A DNA stretch of 64,000 bases from contig CAJNOI010000296.1 in the NCBI GenBank assembly GCA_905250115.1, positions 1-64,000 of the forward strand. The letters are read 5' to 3'. The stretch comes from Adineta steineri. Its lineage: Eukaryota > Rotifera > Eurotatoria > Adinetida > Adinetidae. The translations under genes were made by a program, and so were the position numbers. A model generated the notes under the pieces. The model was given only the letters and a program-made list of their open reading frames with translations, searched no databases and was not told where the DNA came from. Position 1 is the stretch's first letter, and each line of letters opens with the position of its first letter. Shown here piece by piece: positions 48,701 through 60,104 of this stretch.

Positions 48701-51351
48701 CCCACAATTCAGCAACGGAAAAAATCAGTATTGGCAGTTGCAGAAACTAAATATCGGCTACCTACAGTGCTTAACACGCGCGAATATCGACAAAAACAAG
48801 ATGTTACACTTCGTTGGCTGGTATTTGGCTGCAATCGAGGCATCGCTAAAAGAGCTGGGCCTGACGCGCATTGTTTTTGTCCACCTGCCTACTACGGTAG
48901 TCATTGCCAATTTTTCTCAGACCGTCTTACTATCATCACGCATCTCGATCTGAGTACTCTCACTTCTACACTGCTCCTTTCTTCAAGTCTATTCAAGATT
49001 GTTGCAAGCTTAGTGTTTCGCCAAACAAAATATATCGATCATCATGTTTTTTATGTAAATCCAATATTAGAAACAGAGAACTATGTCAAGCAACGTTTTT
49101 ACCTTCTCTATTCTCGTTCAGTAACGATGTTAGAGCATAAACGGCGACGTTATTTGAACCGTACGGATGTTATTTATGATCATCCTTATTCGGTATATTT
49201 CGATGTTTATGCGCTCCAAAGTAATGACACAATCGAGTTAGGATCATTTCGATACATAATCTACTTTGATTACCTTCCGGCTTTTCGTCTCGCAACGGTG
49301 TTGAAGTTTCCGTCTTGGTTTGGAAATTCTACGATCGATCCATGCGCTCAAAAGCCATGTAGTGCAAATTCTATCTGTAAACCTATTCTAAACGAAGAAG
49401 GAAAGTTCTATTGTTCGTGTAGATCAGGTTACACAGATATGAACTGCACTGTATATGAACAAAAATGTTCTTCATATTGTTCACCAGATTCCATTTGTCG
49501 ACCTGGTCAACGTGGTCTCATTAAAAATCCAGATAATCCGTTATGCATATGTTCTCTCGACTATTTTGGTCCTAGTTGTCATATACGAAATGAAGCATGT
49601 AAATCAGATCCTTGCGGCTTGAATGGAACTTGTCATTTAACGAACGATCCAACTGGCGACAAACCAATCATTTGTCAATGCTCAAAACAGTTCTATGGCG
49701 ATCGATGTCAGTATGAGAAAGTCGCGGTTGCAATTGATGTGAACATGACTTTAACACCAAGTGTTAGTGTCATTCAGTTTTACGACTCGGGCCAGCCTTC
49801 ATGGTCTATACTCACATTACGACATCAGATGATCACTGGTGGACTGCCGCTAACCATACGTTATTATCATGACCAAGAAAAGGCTCCGATTGTGAGTCTG
49901 CTAAAAACTTACGAAGGTTTTGCAGACCCTCAATACTACGTGCTCTACATTCAATTGGATAGTGCACTTATCAATCTCACTTCAACGCCTAGAGTGTGTC
50001 CAAATGCCATATCACTACTGCCTATAAGTAAGTTATTTGCATTTTGAGCGAAATTTCCACCCATACACTCTTTCTGGTTTCAGATGAGACATCAAAAGTA
50101 CCTGCCCTCTTCAAATATCATCAGATTTGCTATAATGATAAACATCGCTTATGTTTTTACGACAGCACTTATTTTTGTCTTTGCCAACCGGCTGACGGCC
50201 GCGCCATGTGTTACATATATGATCGCGTACTAGACCGCTGTGACTTTTGTTTATCAGGTGGAAAATGTATCAAGGGAAATCCGACAAATTCTCAAGACTT
50301 CATTTGCTTGTGTCCACACTGCTACCAAGGACGTCTGTGCGAATTTAGCGTCCGAGCTTTCGGATTCACACTCGACTTTCTTCTTACCTCGCAGTCTACA
50401 ACAACTCAAGTAATCTACATTGTACTGACCTTTCTTATTTTCACTATTGGTTTTCTCAACAATTTCTGCTCTCTTCTTACTTTCAAACGGAAAGAGCCAC
50501 GCAAAGTCAGAGTTGGTAACTACTTATTTGTTCTCACCATCCTCAATCAATGTGCTCTTCTTGGACTTTTTTTCAAGTTTATCCACATCCTGTTTGGTAC
50601 ATTGGGATGGACAACGGCTACGTCATGCAAGCTCGTGGGTTTTATGCTGTCTACCATCACTCGCTCATCCTATTGGCTAACAAGTTGGATTACCATTAAT
50701 CGTCTTTTCATGGTCTGGTTTCCCACGAGCACCACTGTCAAAAATGCTTCAATTGGTATCTACATAAGTATAATCACTATTCTTGCTCTATTCAGTCTGC
50801 ACACTCACGAGATTCTCGCTTATGACATCATTCGTCAGCCGAATTCTTCTGCTTCAGTCTGTGTAACTAATTTTCAACAGAGTATTTTGGCTAATTATGA
50901 TCGAGTGAGCACACTTTTGCACCACATCATCCCATTCTTGATTCAAGCGATAGCAATCACAATCTTAATTATACAAATTGCTCGAAGACGAACAAAAACG
51001 AATGGCGGAAAGACGACATTTGGACAAGTATTGCAGAAACAGTTCACTATGCACAAAGAACTCTATCTGATACCGGCTATCATTGTCTTATCCGCTTTAC
51101 CTCAAATCATTATTTCCTTCACTCTAGCTTGTACGCAGTTGAATGTTTGGCAGAAACATGCTCTTCTTGTCGCTTATTTACTCTCGTATGTCCCACAAAC
51201 GCTTGGTTTTGTCCTCTTCGTTTTGCCTTCAAGTGGTTATAAGAAGGAGTTTGGTGAGACAGTTATTGGAAAGAAATACTTCAAATGGATGTTCAAACCG
51301 AAGGTGAAAAATCCACAACAACCAATACAACTGCAACAGCACGCAAAATGA
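45793..51351 (+). CDS. Large LDLa/EGF/seven-transmembrane receptor, 5' end missing in gap
   Basis: Visible exons: 45793-46226, 46755-50027, 50084-51351 (introns 528 and 56 bp), about 1650 codons. The extracellular part has EGF-like cysteines at the start and LDLa repeats at 46043-46142, 46163 onward, 48003-48101 (CDGVWDCSDGSDEE) and 48523-48603 (CDGIKQCLHGEDEYWC). EGF modules lie at about 49343-49440, 49465-49580, 49600-49720 and 50241-50343. A rhodopsin-class seven-helix domain spans about 50400-51240, and the tail is short and basic. The TM3-end motif is INRLFMVW, with Asn where DRY has Asp. Many N-glycosylation sites and paired cysteines support a surface protein. LDLa+EGF+7TM proteins are a large family in bdelloids; ligand and signalling are unknown. 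Whether the gene begins within the gap or further left cannot be told. Confidence 0.88.
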
Positions 51352-52876
51352 ACCTCTGACAATTGACTGCTTCTTACGCTTCGCAAAAATATTAACCAAA
51401 TTCTACATGTATATGTACTAATTTAGCCTTTCTTTTATTTTTCATTCGCTGTAGGACATAAATCGAGGAGTGGGTGTGGATGTGAGTAGAGAAAACACAA
51501 TCACCAACACTCACCCTTCCAAGCAATCATTAGTATATGTTGAGAACAGCCACCACTGAAAATACAGTACTATGTTCTATCATATTATGCTGCATAACGT
51601 TGTTTTATAACTAATCCCCACTTGTCTGAAAACAAGACAGACGTGCATCTTTCGGTGAAAATAGTCACTACGAAAACTTTTAATAAGTTTTATGTTTTCT
51701 CCGGCAATAGCATCATCCTTGCCAGTGTCCTATGTAAACAAAGCGATGTTGGAGAATCGAACAAATGCTTTTTTATCGATGCAAACAGAACGCGAAAATA
51801 AAATTAATCTAATGCAGCAACAATATTCAACAGTAGGCGACGCTGCCGAATCTCGCTTTTTCCGCGAAGAAGCGATTTGAGTGTTCTCTATGGTGGTGCA
51901 TATATAAAGTTACGTTGATACAACAATTCATCACTTTTTCAAGCAAAACCAAAGAAGATTGAGGTGAGTCTGTGAAAATAAAATAAGGAATGAAATGATG
52001 CTAGATGACTTCATAGTAAAAAGTTTACATATCTTTTCGATGTTCTAGGCAAATAGATCGTTTCGTTGCAATGAAAGGGCACAGTTTAATATTATCATTC
52101 GCAAAAAATGGTTCATATCTACTGCATTGAAATATAACACTCATCTTTGATTGCAAATACTGTCAGGTTCTAGTAGTTCTATAACACGTGTTGAGACAAT
52201 TTCATTGATCAGTTACTATTCACTATCAGTTTGTATCCATGATAGAAGAAGATGGCGATTGTAATATATCACAAGAAATGAAAACCAATAAGAACAATAA
52301 GCATTTTATTCCCAAGTTCTATCTCACATATCATATCAGACACTTGCACGTCAAGAAGGAAGTAAAATTACGAGAAGCATACATTTCAACTTTTTCGCTG
52401 TATAATTTTAATCGTGATTTACAACTCAATTGTAATACACTTCGATTTTGTCACTTTGTCTGTCAGATCAGTGAATAAGGGATTATATTTCTTGCCATCT
52501 TCTGAAGTATTTAAGTTAAATCGTGTTGCATAAAAAATGTTTTTCACGGTGGAGATGAAATTGATATTGGCATACGTTATATGTTGACTGACTAAGTGAT
52601 AGGAAATCGATCACTCATTTGCTAGTGTCACCTGTTCACCTTCTTGTTGGAATCTAATATTAATAAATTTGATAATCCTATTATGAGGATTCCTTTTCTA
52701 CATTTTCAACAGAACATTCGAAAATGAGACAAGAGTATAAGAGTGTGAGTATATCGTAATGCTTTGCTTACACCCACCTTAGATAGTCTGAGTAGCGTTT
52801 TACATAATTACAAAAATTCAAAATTTAAAATTTAAAATATATTTCAGATTTCCAAAAGTAGAACTCATACAATAAA
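51352..52876. other. Intergenic region with two doubtful small ORFs
   Basis: Open frames at 51692-51880 (62 codons, compositionally balanced, with MQTERENKINLMQQQYSTVG) and 52239-52478 (79 codons) could be small genes or exon remnants; neither matches anything I know. A TGGGTGTGG patch near 51470 is a weak telomere-like motif. Confidence 0.4.
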
Positions 52877-54427
52877 ATGGAAACGTATGCAATTTATCGC
52901 GGGTGCAAAATCGTTTCAGAATTTACGACAACTGAAACTATGTGTGAAGCTGCAAATTTCTCAGAATATCTATACTTAAACAATATGATTAACGCCGCGA
53001 TACATACAGATAAATGCTGTTGGAGTTGCATTTTATACGCCAATAAGCACACTCACAATGTATCCTCGAAAATAAGTCCTAATAGTGTAGCGAAACACGA
53101 TGAAACTGCACCGTATCCAATGCAATTCGCGGATGATATAGAACCTCAACATAAGTTAGGCTATAAAATATTAACTCCCAACTGTACCACATTAGTTCTC
53201 AAGGGTTTGTATATGTTACCCGAAATTATATTTGGTTTAAAGAAGATGAAAATGGACATAAAATGTGAACATTTGGAAAACTCACATTTAACTAATAAAC
53301 ACTTTTATATAAGAAGCACATTACAACCAGATGGATCAAATATATCAAAGGTTGAAAGAGAATATATTCCACCTGGTGAAAATGAATAGATACGTAAAGC
53401 ATACGTAAAACCTATAGGGGCTTGGATCAATGTACCTTACGTGATAGGTTCTGTAGCGAACGCCAGTTATGACTTCTTGTTAGAAAAAAATGATCAGAAA
53501 ATTTAATCTTTGGCCGAAAATATAACTGGAGATATAGATATTCAATGTGATATTATCAAAACACCTGAAACAGAAAGAATTGTAAATGAATATTTAAACA
53601 AGTATTACAAGTTTTCTCCATTACCTGAAGAATTCAATAAATTTTGGTATACTTATGTTGAGAATAAAGAGTTGTACAAATATGCAAAGCCTGATGAATC
53701 GAAAGATATTTATGATAAAATTGTAAAGTTCAAGGACGAGATGAAACAATCATTGGATAAATTTTTGGAAAACAAAACAGAAATATGGTCACCTGACCAC
53801 GGAATAATGAAAGTGTCTCCCAAAGGAACTTGTGATGATATAATATTTGACAAGAAACCTCACATGATTTGTGTAGGAAAGTATTCATTTTTTGGAATTT
53901 TTCTGGGATGGTGTTACCAGTACAGAAATTTGACCATGCGTTGGCGATTAATAGATTTATTTTTCAATTACGTAAATCCCAATGTTTGCTGCGGTTACAC
54001 ACAGCTCGTCGAAATGGATTACGGTATTGTAGAAAATAAAGGATCTACTTATTTGAGAGGCTATCTCACAGAAAAAGATAAAAACGATCCAGTCTTACCG
54101 TATGTAATTGGCGCATTATCAGGTTTTCGACTAACCTTTATCTATTATTCGAGACTTATGGCAAGATCAGACAAGCAAACCACCACGAATGCAAGAATTA
54201 TAAGAAAATTATCAAGATTTCTAATCGAAAACAAAGATTATCAGCTTGGTAAAATTGACGAAAATATTTTAGCAGAACATTTACCACCTTTTTCATTATT
54301 AGCTTGTCCCGCATTTGAAAAGATAGTTACTGCATTAGACAGCAATCACCCTCTTGTTCAAGCATTAATGAATATTAGAAATCTAAAAAAACATTATATC
54401 GAAACGCACAATTATTATCCTCAATAG
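52877..54427 (+). pseudogene. Intronless frame of unknown origin broken by two stop codons
   Basis: One reading frame of 517 codons stays coding-like from 52877 to 54427, interrupted only by TAG at 53387-53389 and TAA at 53504-53506. The first block (170 codons) is Cys- and Asn-containing. The 38 codons between the stops still look protein-like. The last block (about 306 codons) includes WCYQYRNLTMRWRLIDLF, VLPYVIGALSGFRLTF and a Lys/Arg-rich helical C-terminus ending HNYYPQ. No introns, signal peptide or known domain. Codon use is more AT-ended than in the neighbouring receptor exons. I do not recognise the family. Size, lack of introns and decay would fit a captured mobile or viral gene, but nothing in the sequence proves that. 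Confidence 0.55.
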
Positions 54428-55050
54428 AACTCCGTGGGCTCACCGAATGTAGTAGCAATAATACCTGACAACGATATGAAAAGCTTTTATAACAAACGTT
54501 TTTTTCTACGTGTTCTGAAATATAAAAGAGAGCTCTATTTGCTATGCTATTTGTTTATCCTTTAACTAATATTATAGTAAACTGAAAACTAACCTGGCCT
54601 ATGTTTTAATAAAATAAGATGACTCAGTCGACTACTCTCGACTTTTATTTTCCAGTAACTGATTTAAAGGAACATACTAATAACTGAAAAATTAATTTAA
54701 GTACTTCAATTATAAAAATAAAAATAAATATAAATCGGTGTAGGTGCGGTTGAGGGTTTAGATGTGGGTGTGGGTGTGGTTGTGGATGTAGGTAGCAGGA
54801 TGAGGAAGTTACATAAAGAGAATACTCCTAAACCCATATTCACACTCATTACTTCTCAATTAATTGCAGATATTCTTTGTACGTGCGAGTGAGTAAATAA
54901 AACAAGTACAATCATTTTTCTTTTGCATAAAGAAGACATTCTTTTATTTATTCATAAAAGAAACTATAATTTCTTTTTTATAATTTTAATTCTCTCTTTT
55001 ACAGTTTTAAGATTACAATGATTTGGCTGCAAAAAAACTTAGCGAATTTT
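54428..55050. other. Intergenic region with a telomere-like patch
   Basis: AT-rich, apart from the G/T tract at 54736-54793. No gene seen. Confidence 0.5.
54736..54793. repeat. Telomere-like TGTGGG tract
   Basis: Three consecutive TGTGGG/TGTGGT units at 54763-54780, with degenerate GGTGTAGG/TGTGGATG on both sides. Its G-strand orientation is opposite to that of the tract at 45446. Confidence 0.6.
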
Positions 55051-57411
55051 TCAAGCACGTTCAAAATATGAAAGTGCTTTCGAGTACTTTCCCATGCTAT
55101 CATACACACTACCAATGTTGTTGTACAAAGTAGCCAACAAAGAATCATTTGCAGGAAGAGTTGTTTCTAAGATTCTACGTGTTTTTTTGTAAAATGAGAG
55201 TGCTTTCGAGTACTCTCCCATGTTGTAATACACCAAACCAATGTTGTTATAGGAAGTAGCCAACAAAGGATCGTTTGCAGGAAGAGTTTTCTCTCGAATT
55301 CCAAGTGTTTTTTCGTAAAACGGAAGTGCTTTCGAGTGTTCTCCTACGTTATCATATACACTACCGATGTTGTCGTAGGAAATAGCCAAATGAGGATGGT
55401 TTCGAGGAAGTTTTTTTTCTTGAATTCCAAGTGTTTTTTCGTAAAATGAAAGTGCTTTCGAGTACTCTTCCGTGTTATAATACACAGTCCCAATGTTGTT
55501 GTAAGAAGTAGCCAAGTCAGGATGATTTGCAGGAAGAGTTTTTTCAGAAATTCTAAGTACCTTTTCGTGAAATGGAAGTGCTTTCAAGTATTCTTTCATA
55601 TGAACATATACACTACCAATGTTGTTGTAGGAAGCAGTCAACGAAGGGTGATTTTCAGGAAGAGCTTTTTCTTGAATTCCAAGTGCCTTCTCGTAAAATG
55701 AAAGTGCTTTCACGTAGTCTCCCAGGTTATCATACACGCTACCAATGTTGTTGTAAGAAGTAGCCAAGTCAGGGTAATTTGCAGGAAGAGTTTTTTCTAA
55801 TAGTTGACGTGTTTTTTCGTAAAATGAGAGTGCTTTCGAGTACTCCCCCATGTTATCATACACACTACCAACGTTGTTGTAAGCATTAGCGAACGAAGGG
55901 TGATTTGCAGGAAGATTTTTTTCAAAGATTTCACATGTTTTTGTGTAATAATCAATAGCCTGTTCATAATTACCTTGACGATGTTTTACATATCCAAGCT
56001 GATTGTAATAAACTGCTTTATTATTCTCACTTGATGGTTGCTTAAATAGTACTTTATATAGTTCTTCAGCTTCATCGAAATGACCTGTTTTAAGTAATAA
56101 GTTACCCAATCGTTCCCATCCAGTATTACCTCCAATCTCTTCGCTTATACATTCAGTAAGTCGCTGAAGTTGTTCGTCATCATCAGCAGTTAGTTGAAGT
56201 TCTACCTGAAAAAGTTGATCATTATTGCCCATTTGTTTAATTGCACCTATTCGAAACACGGCGTGCATGGAGAAGAGTATTTCTTCTTCTGTTTTGAAAT
56301 AACTAACCTCCTTAACAGAGGCAAATGGTGTTGATGAAACACGAGGATCAATAGTTATTATAAAAAGTATTCCCACCATATCTGTATTTGCTAAAGCACT
56401 CTCGGCGAACGCGAAGGAAACATCTTGATCATCGCTGGTGGATAAAAAGTTGTTAAAAGACATGAGACCACCGTTTGTGTTTTTGAGTTTATCAAAATCA
56501 GTTTTCGACAGACCTTGTCCTCGATAAACTACAAAAGGCTTATTATGATAGTTTGAAAGTTGTTGTTCATGTAGTTCCTTAATTTGTTGATGGAGATCAT
56601 GAATAAAAAATCCCATATTAATAATTGTATTGGCATCTAATGTTCGAAGTGCACAATTGAGCATTTGATAGGTAAAACAATCACGTGTATACCACCAAAT
56701 TGCCTTTTCTTTGCGATAGTCATGTTCAAATTCTTCAATAATGTTTAATTTAGTCATATTGTCATGATAAAATTTGCGGTAATACATCGCTAAGATCTTG
56801 ACGGCTTGGTTGTGTTCATGTTCCATTTCAAGGAGAATCTCCTTGAATATTTGTGTGTACATATAACTGGGTTCCAATTGGTTTAGGTTTTCAGCGGATA
56901 CATCGTCATTTTCTGCGAAAAAGCTAACAGAAATTGAATCTTGATTGACTTGTTTGACACCTCCCTTTAAAGCGTCACAGATGTCCTTGATATTGTTATA
57001 AACACCCTTGATCTTTTTCCAGTTCTCAGTCCATTGTTGATGATAAGATATATTGTCACAAAATATGTAAATGGCATCTAATTTTGGTATGCCATGGATT
57101 TCAGGAACTAAATGTTGCCCCAAGGATCCTGATGTGATGAGGAAACTTGTTTCGTCCTTGAATTTATCGAAAAATTCGATACATTCGTTGGGTTCAGTGC
57201 ACATAGTAATATCGTTGACCACAGCTCGTAACTGTATCAACGTATTTTGACAGTCCTTGTTGGTTTCATCGATGCTTGCATCTGCCCAAACTAACAGATA
57301 GTTTTGAGCCATATTCTGACATGTTGTTGGCGCTGTTGTTGCAGCAGTTGTATTAGATACGCCTGAACTGAAGGTTGAGCTAAAATTTTCCTGTGATTTT
57401 CGTGCAGCCAT
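55051..57411 (-). CDS. ADP-ribosyltransferase fused to kinesin-light-chain-type TPR array, intronless
   Basis: 786 aa, single exon. Residues 36-150 form an alpha/beta domain (NYLLVWADASIDE..., IYIFCDN) seen on related bdelloid proteins. Residues about 190-405 are an arginine-specific mono-ADP-ribosyltransferase fold. The catalytic R-S-E triad is R297 in VVYRGQG, FLSTS at 322-326 and E375/E377 in TEEEILF, all present. Residues about 430-786 are 42-residue TPRs with pattern YNNIGSVYDNMGEYSKALSF followed by YEKxLxIxEKTLPANHP, close to kinesin light chain. The last six repeat units are near-identical. An ART transfers ADP-ribose from NAD to protein; TPRs presumably choose the partner. Substrate unknown. 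Such ART-TPR fusions are abundant in bdelloids. The C-terminus ends right after a TPR helix pair (SYFERA), so repeats may have been lost there. Confidence 0.9.
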   Translation of the reverse strand: MAARKSQENFSSTFSSGVSNTTAATTAPTTCQNMAQNYLLVWADASIDETNKDCQNTLIQLRAVVNDITMCTEPNECIEFFDKFKDETSFLITSGSLGQHLVPEIHGIPKLDAIYIFCDNISYHQQWTENWKKIKGVYNNIKDICDALKGGVKQVNQDSISVSFFAENDDVSAENLNQLEPSYMYTQIFKEILLEMEHEHNQAVKILAMYYRKFYHDNMTKLNIIEEFEHDYRKEKAIWWYTRDCFTYQMLNCALRTLDANTIINMGFFIHDLHQQIKELHEQQLSNYHNKPFVVYRGQGLSKTDFDKLKNTNGGLMSFNNFLSTSDDQDVSFAFAESALANTDMVGILFIITIDPRVSSTPFASVKEVSYFKTEEEILFSMHAVFRIGAIKQMGNNDQLFQVELQLTADDDEQLQRLTECISEEIGGNTGWERLGNLLLKTGHFDEAEELYKVLFKQPSSENNKAVYYNQLGYVKHRQGNYEQAIDYYTKTCEIFEKNLPANHPSFANAYNNVGSVYDNMGEYSKALSFYEKTRQLLEKTLPANYPDLATSYNNIGSVYDNLGDYVKALSFYEKALGIQEKALPENHPSLTASYNNIGSVYVHMKEYLKALPFHEKVLRISEKTLPANHPDLATSYNNIGTVYYNTEEYSKALSFYEKTLGIQEKKLPRNHPHLAISYDNIGSVYDNVGEHSKALPFYEKTLGIREKTLPANDPLLATSYNNIGLVYYNMGEYSKALSFYKKTRRILETTLPANDSLLATLYNNIGSVYDSMGKYSKALSYFERA
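55060..55950 (-). repeat. 126-bp tandem repeats encoding TPRs
   Basis: About seven 126-bp units with high nucleotide similarity, including synonymous positions, lie in the C-terminal half of the ART-TPR gene. This suggests recent expansion or gene conversion. Confidence 0.85.
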
Positions 57412-59722
57412 ATTGGTGTGAGTTATAGCTAGACGCTGAATGTAAACTTGTAAATGAGTGTAATGGTTCGAATAAAAATAGCGATTACAGTATGAGTTTA
57501 TGTAGACAATGATTTAGTTTTTCTTAATTTTTCTTTGGCACGCAATGTTGGTGTTTTTTTGTCGCTATGAGAAGACAAACACTGTCAAGTGACTATTGAG
57601 AACACGCTTGTAAAATATAATAAAGAAAGAAAAAGAAACTACAGAAAAGTAGTAATTTATGACTTTGGAAACAATCAAACATAAGGAAGCCAACACGCTA
57701 CTTTATTTTATTTATTTCTTCTTTCTAAGTTTGTATTACCGATGTTGGTGCAATTACTTCGGTATGCTAATGTGTAGCTGACACTTTTTAACCGATAGAA
57801 TCGGGAAAGAAAAAGAAACAATTCTTTCCGCGAATTCTATTTTTTTTTGCTTTCTCTCTCTTCGTCAATAGTCTACTATTTTGCCTCTCGTCTTTCCAAA
57901 TTTTTGATTTTCTTAATAATCAGACAAGATTCTTTCCTGATTTCTTTTTTTTCTTGCATCTAACACGTTTATTTAACAACCAATAAATATTAAAAATAAT
58001 GTATTTACATAAAAATAAAGAAAGAAAAATATTAAAACCATTTTATTTACATGAAAGTTACAATAGAAAATTAGTTCAAATATTATATTTATATTAAGAA
58101 CTGATACTTATTACTAAGATTCGCCTTCTTCATATTTGTTGCTCAAATAGTCATCCAAAAATTTTAAAACCAGCTATAGTTTGATATAATGAGATGAATC
58201 AATATATGTATATTATCTTCTTAAATATTCTGACTTACTTACTTTTGGAATGCGACTCAAGTATTGTTTGTTTAAAAATAAATAAATAAAGTATAGTAGT
58301 TGGTATATATAGACACATGTATACAAAGACATCACGTGATGTTGATCTTGAAGATCAGGCAAGAATCTCTTTTTCTTTCCTATCAAGAGTCATGTTTGAA
58401 TTTTAAGAAATTCGAAATATCTATGTAATTCTTTTCAGATTTTTGAGGGTGTGGGTGGAGGATAAATGATTATCCATACTCTCACCATAGAGCTGTCTTG
58501 TAAATAATAAAACTTGTATTTTAAAAATGTTCTGTATACATTCAAAAGTAGTATCGTATCTAGTTGTGTTATTTATTTGCCTAGCTGTAAATAGTTATAT
58601 TATATCAAAAATCGATAAACTTTACAATAATTTTCAATCAACGTAGAAAGGAGATCCCGACTGATCAGAGTGGCTCTCAAGATACGCACTTTTTCCTCCT
58701 TGACTACGATAGCAGCAAAATTCATGATGTCCCCTTTGAATTTTCTTTCAAGGTCTATTAACTGATTGAAATAAATAATTGAAAAGGAAATCATTAGTTG
58801 AATATTTTCAGAATAGTTTCGATACTGTTACTAACATGATAGAACATATACCAATGTAAATAATGCAAAGCTCTATATTTGCTAGAAAATTAAAATAGAT
58901 GTTGTAGAACTACAGATATTTTAAAATCAAAAGACATCTTCCTCTTTGTTTTAAAACTATTTGTGAATGTGACGAGTTCATATTCTTACAAAAAGAACTT
59001 GACCAAATGTTCATGAAAAAAAAACATGAATAAACTCAATACTTTGAGAAAAACGATCATACGCCTTATAATTGTAGATCTTATTCGATAGAAATAATAT
59101 AATTTATTATTTTCGTAATAATCGAAAAAGCTTTACATCGCATTTTTGCATATGAATTTAACTTGTGTTACATCTAGTTGATTAAGCAAGTTGAGCATAT
59201 ATATACATATGTAATACACTGAACGAAAAAATAATGATAATACATATTATAACTAGATATTAACAATCTTGCATACGAATTCATTAGATCAACTGAATGA
59301 TTACCAGTTACATAATTTTCGTTTAGTTCCTTTTATGAGATCTACTCATAAACTTCCTTATCGATATTCACTTGCTTAAAATAAAACTGGTTCCTGTTTA
59401 ACCATTTGAACTTATATGAAAAAAACAGTCAAATTAAAATATTGAATCATTGATGTTTTCTTTTCAAATTCGTTTTAATTATAAATATAGATTAATAATA
59501 TTTATTGTTGACATCATTAAGTCAATACAAAACTGTGTAAGACAAACAGCAATGTGATATAAATATATGATGACCAAAAACAACATGTAGTTATATCTTA
59601 TACAAAACTTCTATTGCATTATAATGGCAATTTCTAACAAAAATAAAGATTGTATTCAATATTAACAATCGTAAATATATTTATCATGATTATAAAATAA
59701 AATAAATACAATATTGAAATGA
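57412..59722. other. 2.3-kb AT-rich intergenic region
   Basis: No gene found. It has a pyrimidine-rich stretch at 57840-57960 and a small GGGTGTGGGTGG telomere-like patch near 58446-58460. The ART-TPR promoter should lie in the first few hundred bases. Confidence 0.5.
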
Positions 59723-59917
59723 TTATTGTCGAGTAAATAAAGAATCTTCGTGAAATTTTAAAATTTGAATTTGTGCACAATATTTTACATAGATATCTTC
59801 TCCTAAAATTTCAATCATTCGTTTTGGGATTTCGACATCACCGACACGATCTAAAATATTGAGAACTTGTTTTAATTGTTGTGATGATATTTCTTTTAAG
59901 CAATTATCTCTTATTTT
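59723..59917 (-). CDS. Isolated 3'-terminal exon of an unrecognised gene
   Basis: A 64-codon minus-strand frame follows a good acceptor (ACCTAG|AAA at 59918-59919) and ends in TAA. It has a regular amphipathic pattern (NCLKEISSQQLKQVLNILDR, then VEIPKRMIEILGEDIYVKYC) and looks like a true C-terminal domain. No upstream exon was found before the divergent gene at 60105. The 5' part may lie elsewhere, overlap that gene, or be lost, making this a gene fragment. Confidence 0.4.
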   Translation of the reverse strand, partial: KIRDNCLKEISSQQLKQVLNILDRVGDVEIPKRMIEILGEDIYVKYCAQIQILKFHEDSLFTRQ

Positions 59918-60104
59918 CTAGGTAATCACGAAATATAATAACAAATTTTGATATGTAAGACAAAGGAAATAGATAAAACTTGAAACTTATCAATGCGCAA
60001 TCTAGTTTATTTATTATCAACTACATAAGAATCTCCTTGACAATATAAATTCAAAATTTTCATTTCCTAGCTTTTTCTTAGCCAATTTTTTTTTCTCATT
60101 TAAT

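Noticed and set aside
48276..49140. Several 70-80 codon frames within the receptor gene
   Set aside because: Shadows of the true frame, which carries the LDLa and EGF cysteines.
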